Notes under the pieces: generated by a model
What the model saw: only the letters and a program-made list of their open reading frames with translations
What the model was told of the DNA's origin: nothing
The model's database searches: none
Assembly (NCBI RefSeq): GCF_000403785.1
Contig: NZ_APHJ01000054.1
Coordinates: 1-64,000 of the forward strand
Direction: 5' to 3'
DNA length: 64,000 nucleotides
Source: Gillisia sp. CAL575
Lineage (GTDB): Bacteria > Bacteroidota > Bacteroidia > Flavobacteriales > Flavobacteriaceae
Made by a program: the position numbers and the translations under genes
Shown: positions 41,093-51,353 of the stretch, piece after piece
Layout: each line of letters starts with the position of its first letter
How positions within the stretch are numbered: the first letter of the stretch is position 1

Positions 41093-44011
41093 ATGAAAAT
41101 ACCCCAATTTTATTTAAGTTTATTCATTCTGCTTTTTAGCCTTAATTGTTTTTCTCAGAATAGTAATCCTCTTATTGCAAAAGATTTTAAGGAACAAAAA
41201 ATCTGGGTGGATAGTATCTACGAGAATATGAGTCTGCAAGAAAAAGTAGGACAGTTATTTATGGTTGATGTGTTTTCCAGCCAAAGCGGAAAAAACATAG
41301 AGAAAGTTCGTGAACTTATAAGCGAGTATCATATTGGAGGAATTATATTTTCTAAAGGAGGGCCGCAACGTCAGGCAAAATTAAATAACGAATTTCAAGA
41401 GATATCTAAAACGCCATTGCTTATTGGAATGGATGCCGAATGGGGTCTCGCAATGCGCTTAGATTCTACCTTTGCACTTCCATGGAATATGACCTTAGGT
41501 GCTATTCAAGACCTTAAACTAATTGAAAAAGCGGGGGCTGCTATTTCCCGCAATTCCAAAAGATTAGGAGTGCATATTAATTTTGCTCCCGTGGTAGATA
41601 TTAATACAAATCCATTAAACCCAATCATTGGAAATCGTTCCTTTGGGGAAGAAAAAATAAATGTCACTTTAAAGTCGGTATCTTTTATGAGAGGAATGCA
41701 TAAAGAGGGAATTCTCTCTAGTGCAAAACATTTTCCAGGACATGGAGACACCAAAAGAGATTCACACAAAACCTTGCCTACAATATCTTTTTCTAAAAAC
41801 AGGCTAGATAGTATAGAATTATACCCATTTAAAAAGCTTATAGAAGAAGGAGTTTCTAGCATTATGGTTGCGCACCTCAATGTTCCTGGCTTAGAAACGC
41901 AAGAAACAATTCCATCTTCATTGTCTAATGCCATAGTAAATGATCTTCTAAAGAAAGAACTAAAATTTAATGGACTTATTTTTACAGATGCCCTTAATAT
42001 GAAAGGGGCATCAAATTATAAGAACCCTGGTGAAATAGATCTTGCAGCATTTATGGCAGGAAATGATATTTTACTGATCTCTGAAGATGTACCTAAAGCT
42101 GCAGATAAGATCATAGAGGCTTATAATGATGGAACCATTTCAGAAGTGAGAATGGCACATTCTGTAAGAAAAATCTTATTTGCTAAATACAAAGCGGGAT
42201 TGCAGAATTATAAAGCCATAGATACTACTAATCTAGTATCAGAACTTAATACAATAGAGGATCTTGCTCTATATGATGAACTTATAGAGAATGCGATCAC
42301 GGTTATTAAGAATGATGTGGGGATTCTTCCAATAAAAGACCTAGAAAGCAAAAAGATTGCTTATGTAAGTTTAGGTGACGATGAAGGGACTGCTTTTTAT
42401 CATCAGTTATCCAGATATGCAAAAGTAGATTGGGTGAAGGCCAATAAGTTGGAGGAGTTGCTGGGTAAATTAAAGAATTATAATCAGGTGATTATTGGGT
42501 ATCATAAGTCCAATGCCTCCCCGTGGGCGAGATATGCATTTACTGCTGAAGAGTTAAGTTGGATTCATGAAATATCCAGAAATAATATCACCATATTAGA
42601 CATTTTTACTAAGCCTTATGCGCTTATGGATCTTAATTCTAGTAGTAATATTGAGGGAATTGTAATGAGCTATCAAAACTCTGAAGCTGCTCAAAGGAAA
42701 TCTGCAGAAATCATATTTGGTGCCTTGGGAGCAAAAGGGAGATTGCCGGTAAGCATAAGTGAAGAATTCCCTGCAGGAACAGGATATTATACTAAAAGCT
42801 TAAACAGATTGTCTTATGGATATCCGGAATCGGTTGGGATGAACTCTTATAAACTTCAAAAAATAGACTCCTTGATTAATGTAGCTATTTCAGAAGAAAT
42901 GACTCCCGGTTTACAGTTGATAATAGCCAGAAAAGGGAAAGTGATCTACGAAAGAAATGCAGGTTTTCATACTTATGAGAAAACTATAAAGGTTACAGAT
43001 TCTTCAGTATATGATTTAGCTTCATTAACTAAAATACTTGCTTCTTTACCATTTATTATTGAATTAGAAGGTCAGGGAGTACTCAAGTTCAATTCAAAAT
43101 TGGGGGATCTAATGCCATTTTTTAAAGGCTCTAATAAAGCTAATATTAAATTGCAAGATATGCTAATGCATTATGCCCGATTAAAACCATGGATCCCTTT
43201 TTATATATCAACTTTAGATAAAGAATCAAAGGGTAGGTCTGTTAAATATTATCGGGATGAACCTATGGATATTTATAATACACAGATCGCAAAAAATATG
43301 TTTATAAGGGATGATCTTCGGGATTCTATTATGGGAACTATAAGGGATAGTAAGTTGGAATCTAAACTTGCTTACAAATACAGTGATCTACCTTTTTACA
43401 TAATGAAATATTATATTGAAGATTATTATAATTCCTCTCTAAGCTATTTAGTAAAGGAGCATTTTTATAAGTCTTTAGGAGCAAACACAATAACTTATTT
43501 ACCTTTAAACGAGATTGATACAAGTAGAATTGTTCCAACAGAATATGACAAACTTTGGAGAAAACAAGAAGTTCTAGGATATGTCCATGATCAAGGTGCA
43601 GCAATGCAAGGTGGGATTGGAGGCCATGCCGGTTTGTTTAGCAATGCTACAGATGTTGCAAAAATGATGCAGTTATATTTAAATGGCGGCACATTCGGGG
43701 GAAAGGAATATTTTAAACAAGAAACTCTAGATAAGTTTAATACTTGTTATTATTGTGATCAGAACGTAAGGAGAGGTGTTGGTTTCGACAAACCTCAATT
43801 AGGCACTGCAGGTCCTACTTGTGGTTGTGTTTCTTTATCTAGTTTTGGCCATACAGGATTTACTGGTACTTTAGCTTGGGCAGATCCAGAGGAAGAAATA
43901 GTCTACGTATTTTTATCTAATAGAACCTATCCAGATGTAAATAACCGGAAACTGATTAGGGAGAATATTCGAGAAAAGATACAGAGTATTATATATGAAT
44001 CTATAGAGTAG
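41093..44011 (+). CDS. Glycoside hydrolase family 3 fused to a serine beta-lactamase domain
   Basis: A 972-residue exported two-enzyme protein. After a signal peptide (about 1-21, ending CFS) comes a GH3 domain with NagZ-type KHFPGHGD (about 211-218), the catalytic DSH, and TDALNMKG (nucleophile Asp). The middle part (about 370-570) is the GH3 C-terminal domain. From about 590 a class C beta-lactamase or transpeptidase-like domain follows, with S644-LT-K647 and later HTGFTGT. It probably removes N-acetylglucosamine from muropeptides and hydrolyses a further ester or amide bond. This fusion is common in Bacteroidota. Confidence 0.88.
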   Translation: MKIPQFYLSLFILLFSLNCFSQNSNPLIAKDFKEQKIWVDSIYENMSLQEKVGQLFMVDVFSSQSGKNIEKVRELISEYHIGGIIFSKGGPQRQAKLNNEFQEISKTPLLIGMDAEWGLAMRLDSTFALPWNMTLGAIQDLKLIEKAGAAISRNSKRLGVHINFAPVVDINTNPLNPIIGNRSFGEEKINVTLKSVSFMRGMHKEGILSSAKHFPGHGDTKRDSHKTLPTISFSKNRLDSIELYPFKKLIEEGVSSIMVAHLNVPGLETQETIPSSLSNAIVNDLLKKELKFNGLIFTDALNMKGASNYKNPGEIDLAAFMAGNDILLISEDVPKAADKIIEAYNDGTISEVRMAHSVRKILFAKYKAGLQNYKAIDTTNLVSELNTIEDLALYDELIENAITVIKNDVGILPIKDLESKKIAYVSLGDDEGTAFYHQLSRYAKVDWVKANKLEELLGKLKNYNQVIIGYHKSNASPWARYAFTAEELSWIHEISRNNITILDIFTKPYALMDLNSSSNIEGIVMSYQNSEAAQRKSAEIIFGALGAKGRLPVSISEEFPAGTGYYTKSLNRLSYGYPESVGMNSYKLQKIDSLINVAISEEMTPGLQLIIARKGKVIYERNAGFHTYEKTIKVTDSSVYDLASLTKILASLPFIIELEGQGVLKFNSKLGDLMPFFKGSNKANIKLQDMLMHYARLKPWIPFYISTLDKESKGRSVKYYRDEPMDIYNTQIAKNMFIRDDLRDSIMGTIRDSKLESKLAYKYSDLPFYIMKYYIEDYYNSSLSYLVKEHFYKSLGANTITYLPLNEIDTSRIVPTEYDKLWRKQEVLGYVHDQGAAMQGGIGGHAGLFSNATDVAKMMQLYLNGGTFGGKEYFKQETLDKFNTCYYCDQNVRRGVGFDKPQLGTAGPTCGCVSLSSFGHTGFTGTLAWADPEEEIVYVFLSNRTYPDVNNRKLIRENIREKIQSIIYESIE

Positions 44012-44017
44012 CATATT

Positions 44018-45157
44018 ATGAAAATAGGTATAGTTTGTTATCCCACCTTTGGCGGGAGTGGAGTAGTGGCAACAGAATTAGGTATGGAACTCTCTAAAAG
44101 AGGCCACGAAATTCATTTTATCACCTATAAACAGCCAGTACGTTTGGAGCAACTTACTGGAAATATTAAATTTCATGAGGTTAATGTACCAGAGTATCCG
44201 CTTTTTCATTTTCAACCATACGAATTAGCTTTAAGTAGTAAATTGGTTACGATGGTAAAACTTCATAAAATTGAGGTTTTACATGTTCACTATGCAATCC
44301 CACATGCTTATGCGGGCTATATGGCGAAAAAAATGTTAGAAGAAGATGGGATTTATATTCCAATGGTAACCACTTTGCATGGCACAGATATTACCTTAGT
44401 TGGAAATCATCCTTTTTACAAACCAGCTGTAACATTTAGTATAAATAATAGTGATATTGTTACTTCTGTATCTCAATCCTTAAAAGAGGATACTTTGAAA
44501 TTTTTCAAAATCAAAAAAGATATCGAAGTAGTTCCAAATTTTATTGATGTTGCCAAATTTAGAATTGGATTTACAGATTGCCAGCGTACTTTAATGGCAG
44601 ATGATGAGGAAAAGATCATCTCTCATGTGAGTAATTTTAGACCAGTAAAAAGGATCATGGATATCATCAAGATCTTTAATATTGTACAAAAAACTGTGAA
44701 ATCTAAACTGATTATGGTTGGTGAAGGTCCAGAAAGAGAAAAAGCTGAGTTTTTAGTACAAGAATTAGGATTACAGGATAAAGTCGTATTTCTTGGTCAG
44801 AGTAATGAAATAGATAAGATCTTATGTTTTTCAGATCTATTCTTATTGCCTTCAGAAAAAGAGAGTTTTGGATTAGCAGCCTTGGAAGCTATGGTAAACG
44901 GGGTTCCGGTTATTTCCTCTAATAGCGGTGGACTTCCAGAGGTTAATAAACAAGGATTTTCTGGATATTTAAGTGACGTTGGGAATGTAGAAGAAATGGC
45001 TGCAAATGCTATTAAGATATTAGAGAATGAGAGTAATCTGGAAAAATTTAAGCTAAATGCTAGAGAACAAGCTAAGGCTTTCGATATTCATAAGATAGTG
45101 CCTATCTATGAGAAATTATATGAGAGGGCTATAATGGAATTAAAAAAGGCTGAATAG
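44018..45157 (+). CDS. bshA: N-acetyl-alpha-D-glucosaminyl L-malate synthase
   Basis: A 379-residue GT4 glycosyltransferase, the first step of bacillithiol synthesis (UDP-GlcNAc + L-malate). The N-terminal IGIVCYPTFGGSGVVATELG is diagnostic for BshA. The C-terminal GT-B motif ends in EKESFGLAALEAM. The length matches the family. bshB and bshC are not in the window. Confidence 0.95.
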   Translation: MKIGIVCYPTFGGSGVVATELGMELSKRGHEIHFITYKQPVRLEQLTGNIKFHEVNVPEYPLFHFQPYELALSSKLVTMVKLHKIEVLHVHYAIPHAYAGYMAKKMLEEDGIYIPMVTTLHGTDITLVGNHPFYKPAVTFSINNSDIVTSVSQSLKEDTLKFFKIKKDIEVVPNFIDVAKFRIGFTDCQRTLMADDEEKIISHVSNFRPVKRIMDIIKIFNIVQKTVKSKLIMVGEGPEREKAEFLVQELGLQDKVVFLGQSNEIDKILCFSDLFLLPSEKESFGLAALEAMVNGVPVISSNSGGLPEVNKQGFSGYLSDVGNVEEMAANAIKILENESNLEKFKLNAREQAKAFDIHKIVPIYEKLYERAIMELKKAE

Positions 45158-45178
45158 AGTTTTAAATCCTTCAGCCTT
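45146..45178 (-). terminator. Terminator between bshA and a beta-barrel gene
   Basis: AAGGCTGAA (45146-45154) pairs with TTCAGCCTT (45170-45178) across a 15-base loop. On the minus strand the stem is followed by TTTTTTA, so it would end the transcript of the minus-strand gene at 45201. The left arm lies in the last codons of bshA. Confidence 0.65.
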
Positions 45179-45200
45179 AATTATATAAGATTGTTTTAGT

Positions 45201-45716
45201 CTAGAATTGGTATCTAAGTCCTAATGCAACATCTGGTGAGAAATTATCAAAATCATCATTATCATTAATGAATCCTATTTCAGGTCTAAAATCTAGAGAG
45301 ATCAATAAAGGGATATCAAAATTATATTCAATACCTATATTTCCTGCAAGAAATAAGAAAGTTTCATCGTAATACTTGTAATTTTTATTGTTGTAATAAC
45401 GTTCATCCTTTGCACTAATATTACCTACACCACCACCAGCGCCAGCATACCAGTTGAAACCACCTTCAATATTCCATACCCATTGGTATAAAGCAGCAAG
45501 TTTAACAGAATTATATCTGGAATTATCATTTCTCCATCCTAGATCAAATTCCAATCTGTTATTATCTCCACCTACAGCTCTTTGGTAAGAAACTTCAGCA
45601 CCATATCCATTACCTCCACCAAGACGCAATCCTAATGCGTTTTCAGAGATTGTTTGTGCATTGGTAGTAACTGTTGCTCCAAATGCGAATATTGCTAATA
45701 AAATTAATTTTTTCAT
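45201..45716 (-). CDS. Small outer-membrane beta-barrel protein
   Basis: A 171-residue protein with a signal peptide (about 1-20, ending NAQ). The rest alternates polar and aromatic residues, with glycine-rich strands (LGLRLGGGNGYGAEVSY, YAGAGGGVG) and ends in GLRYQF, the C-terminal aromatic typical of outer-membrane barrels. No specific family is recognised. It has its own -7 box and terminator, so it is monocistronic. Confidence 0.82.
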   Translation of the reverse strand: MKKLILLAIFAFGATVTTNAQTISENALGLRLGGGNGYGAEVSYQRAVGGDNNRLEFDLGWRNDNSRYNSVKLAALYQWVWNIEGGFNWYAGAGGGVGNISAKDERYYNNKNYKYYDETFLFLAGNIGIEYNFDIPLLISLDFRPEIGFINDNDDFDNFSPDVALGLRYQF

Positions 45717-45741
45717 GTTTGATTTATTTTAGTTTGTTGAG

Positions 45742-45749
45742 CAAATTTA
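45742..45749 (-). promoter_or_regulatory. -7 box (TAAATTTG) for the beta-barrel gene
   Basis: An exact TAnnTTTG box on the minus strand, 26 bp before the ATG at 45716. No -33 TTG at the usual distance. Confidence 0.45.
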
Positions 45750-45854
45750 AACGTTAAAATCACAATGAAATTGCATCAATAGCCAATGTATTGTTAATAA
45801 TCATTAATAGGTTGTTAAGCAATTGTTCTATTAATTTGTAAATTTAGAGCAGCT

Positions 45855-48764
45855 ATGAAAGAGAAATTATTAAAATTAGAAAAGACTCTTAACGGAGAAC
45901 TTTTGGTTGACGACCTACATAAAAGTATATATGCCACTGATGCATCAGTATATAGAGAAATACCATTGGCAGTTTGTTATCCCAAAAACAAAGACGATAT
46001 TAAGTTGCTTATTGATTTTGCAACTCAAAATCATATAGGATTAATACCAAGGACCGCGGGAACTTCTTTGGCAGGTCAATGTGTGGGGAGTGGAATTATT
46101 GTAGATGTTTCTAAATATTTCACAAAAATCCTAAAAATTGATCCTAGTAAAAGAACAGTTGTGGTGGAACCTGGAGTTATTAGAGACGACCTGAATAGAA
46201 CTGTCGAGGAATTCGGCTTATTCTTTGGGCCAAATACATCTACTTCTAATAGATGTATGATTGGCGGAATGGTTGGTAATAATTCTAGTGGAACTACTTC
46301 TATAAAATACGGAACCACCCGTGATAAAACACTAAGCCTAAAAACAATTTTAAGTGATGGGAGTGAGGCTGAATTTAAGGCTATTTCAGGAAATGATTTT
46401 GAATTTTATAGGAATGGAAAGTCTTTAGAAGCTGAAATTTATACAAAGCTTTACGAGTTGCTTTCCCCTGCTGAAGTTCAGAAAGAAATAACTAATGAAT
46501 TTCCAATTGAAACCATACATAGGAGAAATACGGGATATGCTTTAGATAGTTTAATTGATACCGAAGTATTTTCTAAGAATAGTAAAGCATTAAATCTATG
46601 TGAGTTACTTTCGGGAAGTGAAGGTACTTTGGCATTTACTACAGAAATCATTTTGCAGCTGGATGTTCTCCCTCCAAAGTTTACAGCAATGGTTGCTGCA
46701 CATTTTTCTAGTATAGAAGATTGTATGTTAGCGGTCCAACCTGCCATGGAAAGTGATTTGTACACTTGTGAAATGATGGACAAGGTAATTCTGGATTGTA
46801 CCATTCAGAATTTAAAATATAAGGAGAATAGGTTTTTTATAAAAGGAGATCCAAAGGCAATTCTTATGTTGGAATTAAGGTCTGAGAGCCAGGAAGATTT
46901 AAATAACCAGATTCATGTCCTTTTAAATAGAATTGAACAAACTGATCTTGCCTACGCTTCCCCCGTTCTTCTGGACGAACAAATAGATAAAGCCTTAGAA
47001 TTACGTAAAGCTGGACTGGGCTTACTTGGGAATATAATTGGAGATAAAAAAGCAGTTGCATGTATAGAAGATACTGCAGTTGCACTCCCAGATCTCGCAA
47101 ATTATATAGCTGAATTTACCGAGATCATGAATAAGTATAAACAGGATGCTGTTTATTATGCACATGCCGGAGCAGGAGAAATACATTTAAGACCAATCTT
47201 GGATCTTAAGAAAAAAGATGATGTAAAACTTTTTAGAAAGATAACAGAAGATGTTGCTGTATTGGTAAAAAAATATAGAGGTTCCATGAGCGGAGAACAT
47301 GGGGATGGAAGGGTACGAGGAGAATTTATTGAGATGATGATAGGTTCTAGAAATTATAAACTTCTTGAGGAAGTAAAAGCCATTTTCGATCCGTATAATA
47401 TTTTTAACCCAGGTAAGATCACAGATACCGCACCAATGGACACTTCCTTGCGCTATGAAATTGATAGAAATGAACCTGAAATAGAAACATTAATGAATTT
47501 TTCTGATTCCCAAGGAATTTTAAGATTGGCAGAAAAATGTAACGGAAGTGGAGATTGTAGAAAATCTGTAGAGGCAGGGGGAACGATGTGTCCTAGTTAT
47601 CGTGCAACCAAAAATGAAAAAGATACCACTAGAGCAAGAGCCAATGCATTGCGGGAATTTCTAACCAATTCAGAAAAACCAAATAAGTTTGCACATGAAG
47701 AATTAAAAGAGGTTTTTGATCTTTGTATTAGTTGTAAAGGTTGTAAGAGTGAATGCCCATCTAATGTAGATGTGGCTGCTCTAAAAGCCGAGTTTCAATA
47801 TCAGTATCAAAAGTCGAACGGGAAATCCTTAAGAAGCAAGGCATTTGCAAATAATGCTAAAATGAATCATCTGGCATCTAAAGCAACAGGAATCTCTAAT
47901 TTTTTCTTCTCTAATTCGTTTACAGCTGGTATTGCTAAAAATATTATGGGAGTTGCTTCAGAAAGGACGTTGCCACAACTTGCTAAACAAACAGTATGGG
48001 ATTACTATTCTAAAAACAATACCGAAATTTCAAATCCTATTAAAACTGTTTATTTATTCAATGATGAATTTACCAATTATCTGGATGCGCAGATTGGGAT
48101 TGATGCATTGCAATTATTACATAAGCTAAATTATCAAGTAATAATTCTAAAAAACCCAGAAAGTGGACGAAGTTACATCTCTAAGGGTTTTCTTGAAGAA
48201 GCTAAGGAAGTTGCTAATAAAAACATTGAGCTCTTTTCAGGCTTAATCTCAGATGAAACACCATTAATAGGAATAGAACCTTCAGCCATATTGAGCTTTA
48301 GAGACGAATATTTGCGACTGGCTAACAAATTAGAGGATGCAGAAAAATTATCTAAAAACTGCTTTCTGATAGAAGAGTTTTTAAAGAAGGAAATCGCTCT
48401 AGGAAATATAAATTCCAATTCATTTACTTCAGAAAGTAAAGAGATTAAAATTCATACACATTGCCATCAAAAAGCTTTATCCAACTCTGCTGTTACTTTT
48501 GATATTCTCAATTTTCCAACCAACTTTAATGTGAGAATAATCAGTTCTGGTTGTTGTGGTATGGCAGGCTCTTTCGGCTACGAAAAGGAACATTATGATA
48601 TTAGTATGAACATTGGAGAACAGAGCTTATTTCCTGCAATAAGAAAGTGTCCTTCGGAAACTATTATTTCTGCAAACGGCACTAGTTGTAGGCATCAAAT
48701 ATTTGATGGAACCAAAAGACAAGCTCAACATCCTGTAAGTATATTAAAAAATGCTTTAAAATAA
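45855..48764 (+). CDS. FAD-linked and Fe-S 2-hydroxyacid dehydrogenase (GlcD/Dld-like fusion)
   Basis: A 969-residue fusion. Residues about 1-520 are a GlcD/D-2-hydroxyglutarate-type FAD oxidase: PRTAGTSLAGQCVG near 73 binds FAD, and HAGAGEIHLRP with GEHGDGR belong to the active site. Residues about 555-650 carry ferredoxin-like clusters (CNGSGDC...CPS and CISCKGCKSECP). The C-terminal 200 residues hold CCG-type motifs (HCHQKALS and GCCGMAGSFGY). It oxidises a 2-hydroxyacid, perhaps glycolate, D-lactate or D-2-hydroxyglutarate, and passes electrons to the quinone pool. Which substrate is not decided. Confidence 0.88.
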   Translation: MKEKLLKLEKTLNGELLVDDLHKSIYATDASVYREIPLAVCYPKNKDDIKLLIDFATQNHIGLIPRTAGTSLAGQCVGSGIIVDVSKYFTKILKIDPSKRTVVVEPGVIRDDLNRTVEEFGLFFGPNTSTSNRCMIGGMVGNNSSGTTSIKYGTTRDKTLSLKTILSDGSEAEFKAISGNDFEFYRNGKSLEAEIYTKLYELLSPAEVQKEITNEFPIETIHRRNTGYALDSLIDTEVFSKNSKALNLCELLSGSEGTLAFTTEIILQLDVLPPKFTAMVAAHFSSIEDCMLAVQPAMESDLYTCEMMDKVILDCTIQNLKYKENRFFIKGDPKAILMLELRSESQEDLNNQIHVLLNRIEQTDLAYASPVLLDEQIDKALELRKAGLGLLGNIIGDKKAVACIEDTAVALPDLANYIAEFTEIMNKYKQDAVYYAHAGAGEIHLRPILDLKKKDDVKLFRKITEDVAVLVKKYRGSMSGEHGDGRVRGEFIEMMIGSRNYKLLEEVKAIFDPYNIFNPGKITDTAPMDTSLRYEIDRNEPEIETLMNFSDSQGILRLAEKCNGSGDCRKSVEAGGTMCPSYRATKNEKDTTRARANALREFLTNSEKPNKFAHEELKEVFDLCISCKGCKSECPSNVDVAALKAEFQYQYQKSNGKSLRSKAFANNAKMNHLASKATGISNFFFSNSFTAGIAKNIMGVASERTLPQLAKQTVWDYYSKNNTEISNPIKTVYLFNDEFTNYLDAQIGIDALQLLHKLNYQVIILKNPESGRSYISKGFLEEAKEVANKNIELFSGLISDETPLIGIEPSAILSFRDEYLRLANKLEDAEKLSKNCFLIEEFLKKEIALGNINSNSFTSESKEIKIHTHCHQKALSNSAVTFDILNFPTNFNVRIISSGCCGMAGSFGYEKEHYDISMNIGEQSLFPAIRKCPSETIISANGTSCRHQIFDGTKRQAQHPVSILKNALK

Positions 48765-48884
48765 TCTTAACTTTTATTTCAATTTCAACTTGAATTTTTA
48801 ACGAATATTTCAGGAAGTTATTTTTTCTTCTCACTTATTTTTACAAATTAATACTTACGTATTGGAGATTGTAAAATGGCTTAA

Positions 48885-50807
48885 ATGGAGAATAGTGTTT
48901 CAAAAATTAAGATTGATAAACTTCAGCAGGAATTAAAAGCTGCAAAAGAAGAAATTGAAAATTTAAATAGAAGTAATCATCATTATCAAGAATTAATATT
49001 TTCTTCTACTGGATTAATATGTATTTTAATAGGCCCTAATTTAGTTATAGATACTGCAAATGACGCTATTTTAAACGTTTGGGGAAAAGATAAAAGCATC
49101 ATAGGAAAACCCTTACTACAGGGTGTCCCAGAATTAAAAGGTCAAGGTTTTGATACATTATTGCTGAATGTTTATACAACAGGTAAATCTTTTACCGCTG
49201 CTGCGGTTCCTGCAAATCACGAAGTAGATGGGAAATTAATTAAAGGATACTTCGATTTTATTTACCAAGCGCAAAGGGATCTTGATGGAGCAATAATAGG
49301 AGTTGCCGTAATCGCTAGTGATGTTACTAAAACTGCTATATTAAATTTAGAAGTAAAGAAAAGCATCCATCGATTTGAGGAACTTATATATTCTTCCCCA
49401 GGTTTAATTGCAATCCTCACGGGGGATAATTTTATTATAGAGATAGCCAACGATGCAATGATTGAAGTTTGGGGAAAAGGTCCAGATGTAATTGGCAAAT
49501 CTTTATTCGAAATCCTTCCCGAGATTGTAGGTCAAGGAATGAAGGATAAGTTTGAAGAAGTTTATAACTCTGGAATTCCTTTAGCAGCTCAAGAATTCCA
49601 AATTTTTCATTTAGTTAATAATAAAGAAGTAAAGGGATATTTCGATTTTATTTATCAACCCCAAAAAGATTTGAATGGAAATATTATTGGAGTTGCGGTA
49701 ATCGCTAATGAGGTTACAAAAACGGCTGTGCTAAATCAGAAAATAAAAGAAAGTGAATTAAAATTTAGACAATTAGCAAATCTTATTCCAGACAAAATTT
49801 CGAATGCAGATGAAAATTTAAAGACATTTTATTATAACAAAAGTTGGTTAGATTTTAGTGGATTAAGTCTAGATTATTTACTTAAAAATGGATGGGCAGA
49901 ATTAATCCATCCCGATGATATTCCATCTATTTTAACGAATACTGAAAGAGCTCTAAAAACCAAGGAAAATTTTGAAATGGAACTTAGATGTCGCGATAAG
50001 GAAGGGAATTATATTTGGCACTTGGCTAGAGCAAGTGCGATTAGAAATGAATTAGGCGAGTTCCAATCTTGGGTAACTGCAACTACAGAAATACACAAAA
50101 TTAAAGAAGAAGAATTACGAAAAGAAAATTTTTTAAAAATGGTTAGTCATGAACTTAAAACACCTGTTACTTCCATTAAAGGATATGTACAATTGTTATT
50201 AAGCATGATTAAATTATATCCTGATCTTCAAAACACAAAAATCCCTTTAGAATCCTCATTATCCAGAATAGACAATCAAGTAACGAGGTTAATAAGACTA
50301 ATTTCAGAGTTATTAGATTTATCAAAAGTTAAAGATGAACAACTAATTTTAATGAAATCTAAGTTTAATCTGAATAGTTTAATTGACGAAGCAGTAAAGG
50401 ATATTAAAATTTTTAGTCCAGAATCAAATATTAAAGTTGAGCATACTTTTTTTGCCGAAGTGGAAGCAGATAGAGATAGGATTGAGCAAGTTGTTATAAA
50501 CTTAGTCACCAATGCTATTAAATATTCTCCCGACAATAAAAATATAGAAGTTAAAACTTGGGAAGATAAAGATGGAAAGATAGCTGTAGGAATAAAAGAT
50601 TATGGCTTAGGTATAGAACAAAAAGAAATTCAGAAAATTTTTAAAAGATTTTATAGAATAAGTGATAAAAATGAAGAAACTTTTTCTGGATTTGGAATTG
50701 GTTTGTTTTTGGTGAACGAAATTATAGAGCGTCATAACGGGTCTATAAATGTTATAAGTAAAAAAGGAGAAGGCTCAGAATTTATTTTTAAGCTGAATAA
50801 AATATAG
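48885..50807 (+). CDS. PAS-domain sensor histidine kinase
   Basis: A 640-residue soluble kinase with no membrane segment. A coiled coil (about 5-30) is followed by three PAS domains (about 35-145, 165-275, 290-405), a HisKA dimer domain with phospho-acceptor H422 (MVSHELKTP), and an ATPase domain (NLVTNAIKYS, GLGI, FSGFGIGLFL). PAS1 and PAS2 are a recent tandem duplication: GKLIKGYFDFIYQ and VKGYFDFIYQ blocks, both followed by IIGVAVIA. It likely senses a cytosolic signal. The receiver gene follows 19 bp later. Confidence 0.93.
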   Translation: MENSVSKIKIDKLQQELKAAKEEIENLNRSNHHYQELIFSSTGLICILIGPNLVIDTANDAILNVWGKDKSIIGKPLLQGVPELKGQGFDTLLLNVYTTGKSFTAAAVPANHEVDGKLIKGYFDFIYQAQRDLDGAIIGVAVIASDVTKTAILNLEVKKSIHRFEELIYSSPGLIAILTGDNFIIEIANDAMIEVWGKGPDVIGKSLFEILPEIVGQGMKDKFEEVYNSGIPLAAQEFQIFHLVNNKEVKGYFDFIYQPQKDLNGNIIGVAVIANEVTKTAVLNQKIKESELKFRQLANLIPDKISNADENLKTFYYNKSWLDFSGLSLDYLLKNGWAELIHPDDIPSILTNTERALKTKENFEMELRCRDKEGNYIWHLARASAIRNELGEFQSWVTATTEIHKIKEEELRKENFLKMVSHELKTPVTSIKGYVQLLLSMIKLYPDLQNTKIPLESSLSRIDNQVTRLIRLISELLDLSKVKDEQLILMKSKFNLNSLIDEAVKDIKIFSPESNIKVEHTFFAEVEADRDRIEQVVINLVTNAIKYSPDNKNIEVKTWEDKDGKIAVGIKDYGLGIEQKEIQKIFKRFYRISDKNEETFSGFGIGLFLVNEIIERHNGSINVISKKGEGSEFIFKLNKI

Positions 50808-50826
50808 AATATTAGAATAAAATATT

Positions 50827-51195
50827 ATGACGAAAAATAAAAATATTTTAGTAGTCGATGATGATGCTATGATTGGAGAAATGTTAAAAGCAGTTTTGGA
50901 ATTTAAGGGTTATAATGTAATAGTCTCAGGAAGTCCAGAAGAGACCGAAAAAAACATCTTAAATAATAAAATAGATCTAGTTTTATTAGATAAATTAATT
51001 TCTGGAGTAGATGGGACAGAGGTTTGTTCTAGAATTAGAAAGAATAAGGAAACCGCAAAGGTAAAAGTATTGATGATTACTGCAATGCATAATGCTGGTC
51101 CTGTATGTTTTGAAGCAGGTGCCGATGCATTTATGACTAAACCTTTTGATATGGATATTCTTTATGAAAATGTAGAAAAAATATTAAGTGCTTAA
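50827..51195 (+). CDS. Single-domain response regulator (receiver only)
   Basis: A 122-residue CheY-like receiver with no output domain. The acidic pocket is D11-D12-D13, the phosphorylated aspartate D55 (VLLDKLISG), T in MITAMH and K in FMTKPFD. It lies 19 bp downstream of the histidine kinase, its probable partner. A decayed second receiver follows. Confidence 0.93.
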   Translation: MTKNKNILVVDDDAMIGEMLKAVLEFKGYNVIVSGSPEETEKNILNNKIDLVLLDKLISGVDGTEVCSRIRKNKETAKVKVLMITAMHNAGPVCFEAGADAFMTKPFDMDILYENVEKILSA

Positions 51196-51353
51196 AATTA
51201 ATATCTCAAAATCGTTCTTATAGTTGCAGATGGAAAATTAGTTCTTCGTATTTCTTCTTCGATTAATTTTATGAGTTGTGCTTATCCTGTATAAATTTTA
51301 ATCACGACTTTATTGAGTTGTGGTTTTATTTCAAATATATAGAATTGTAATCA

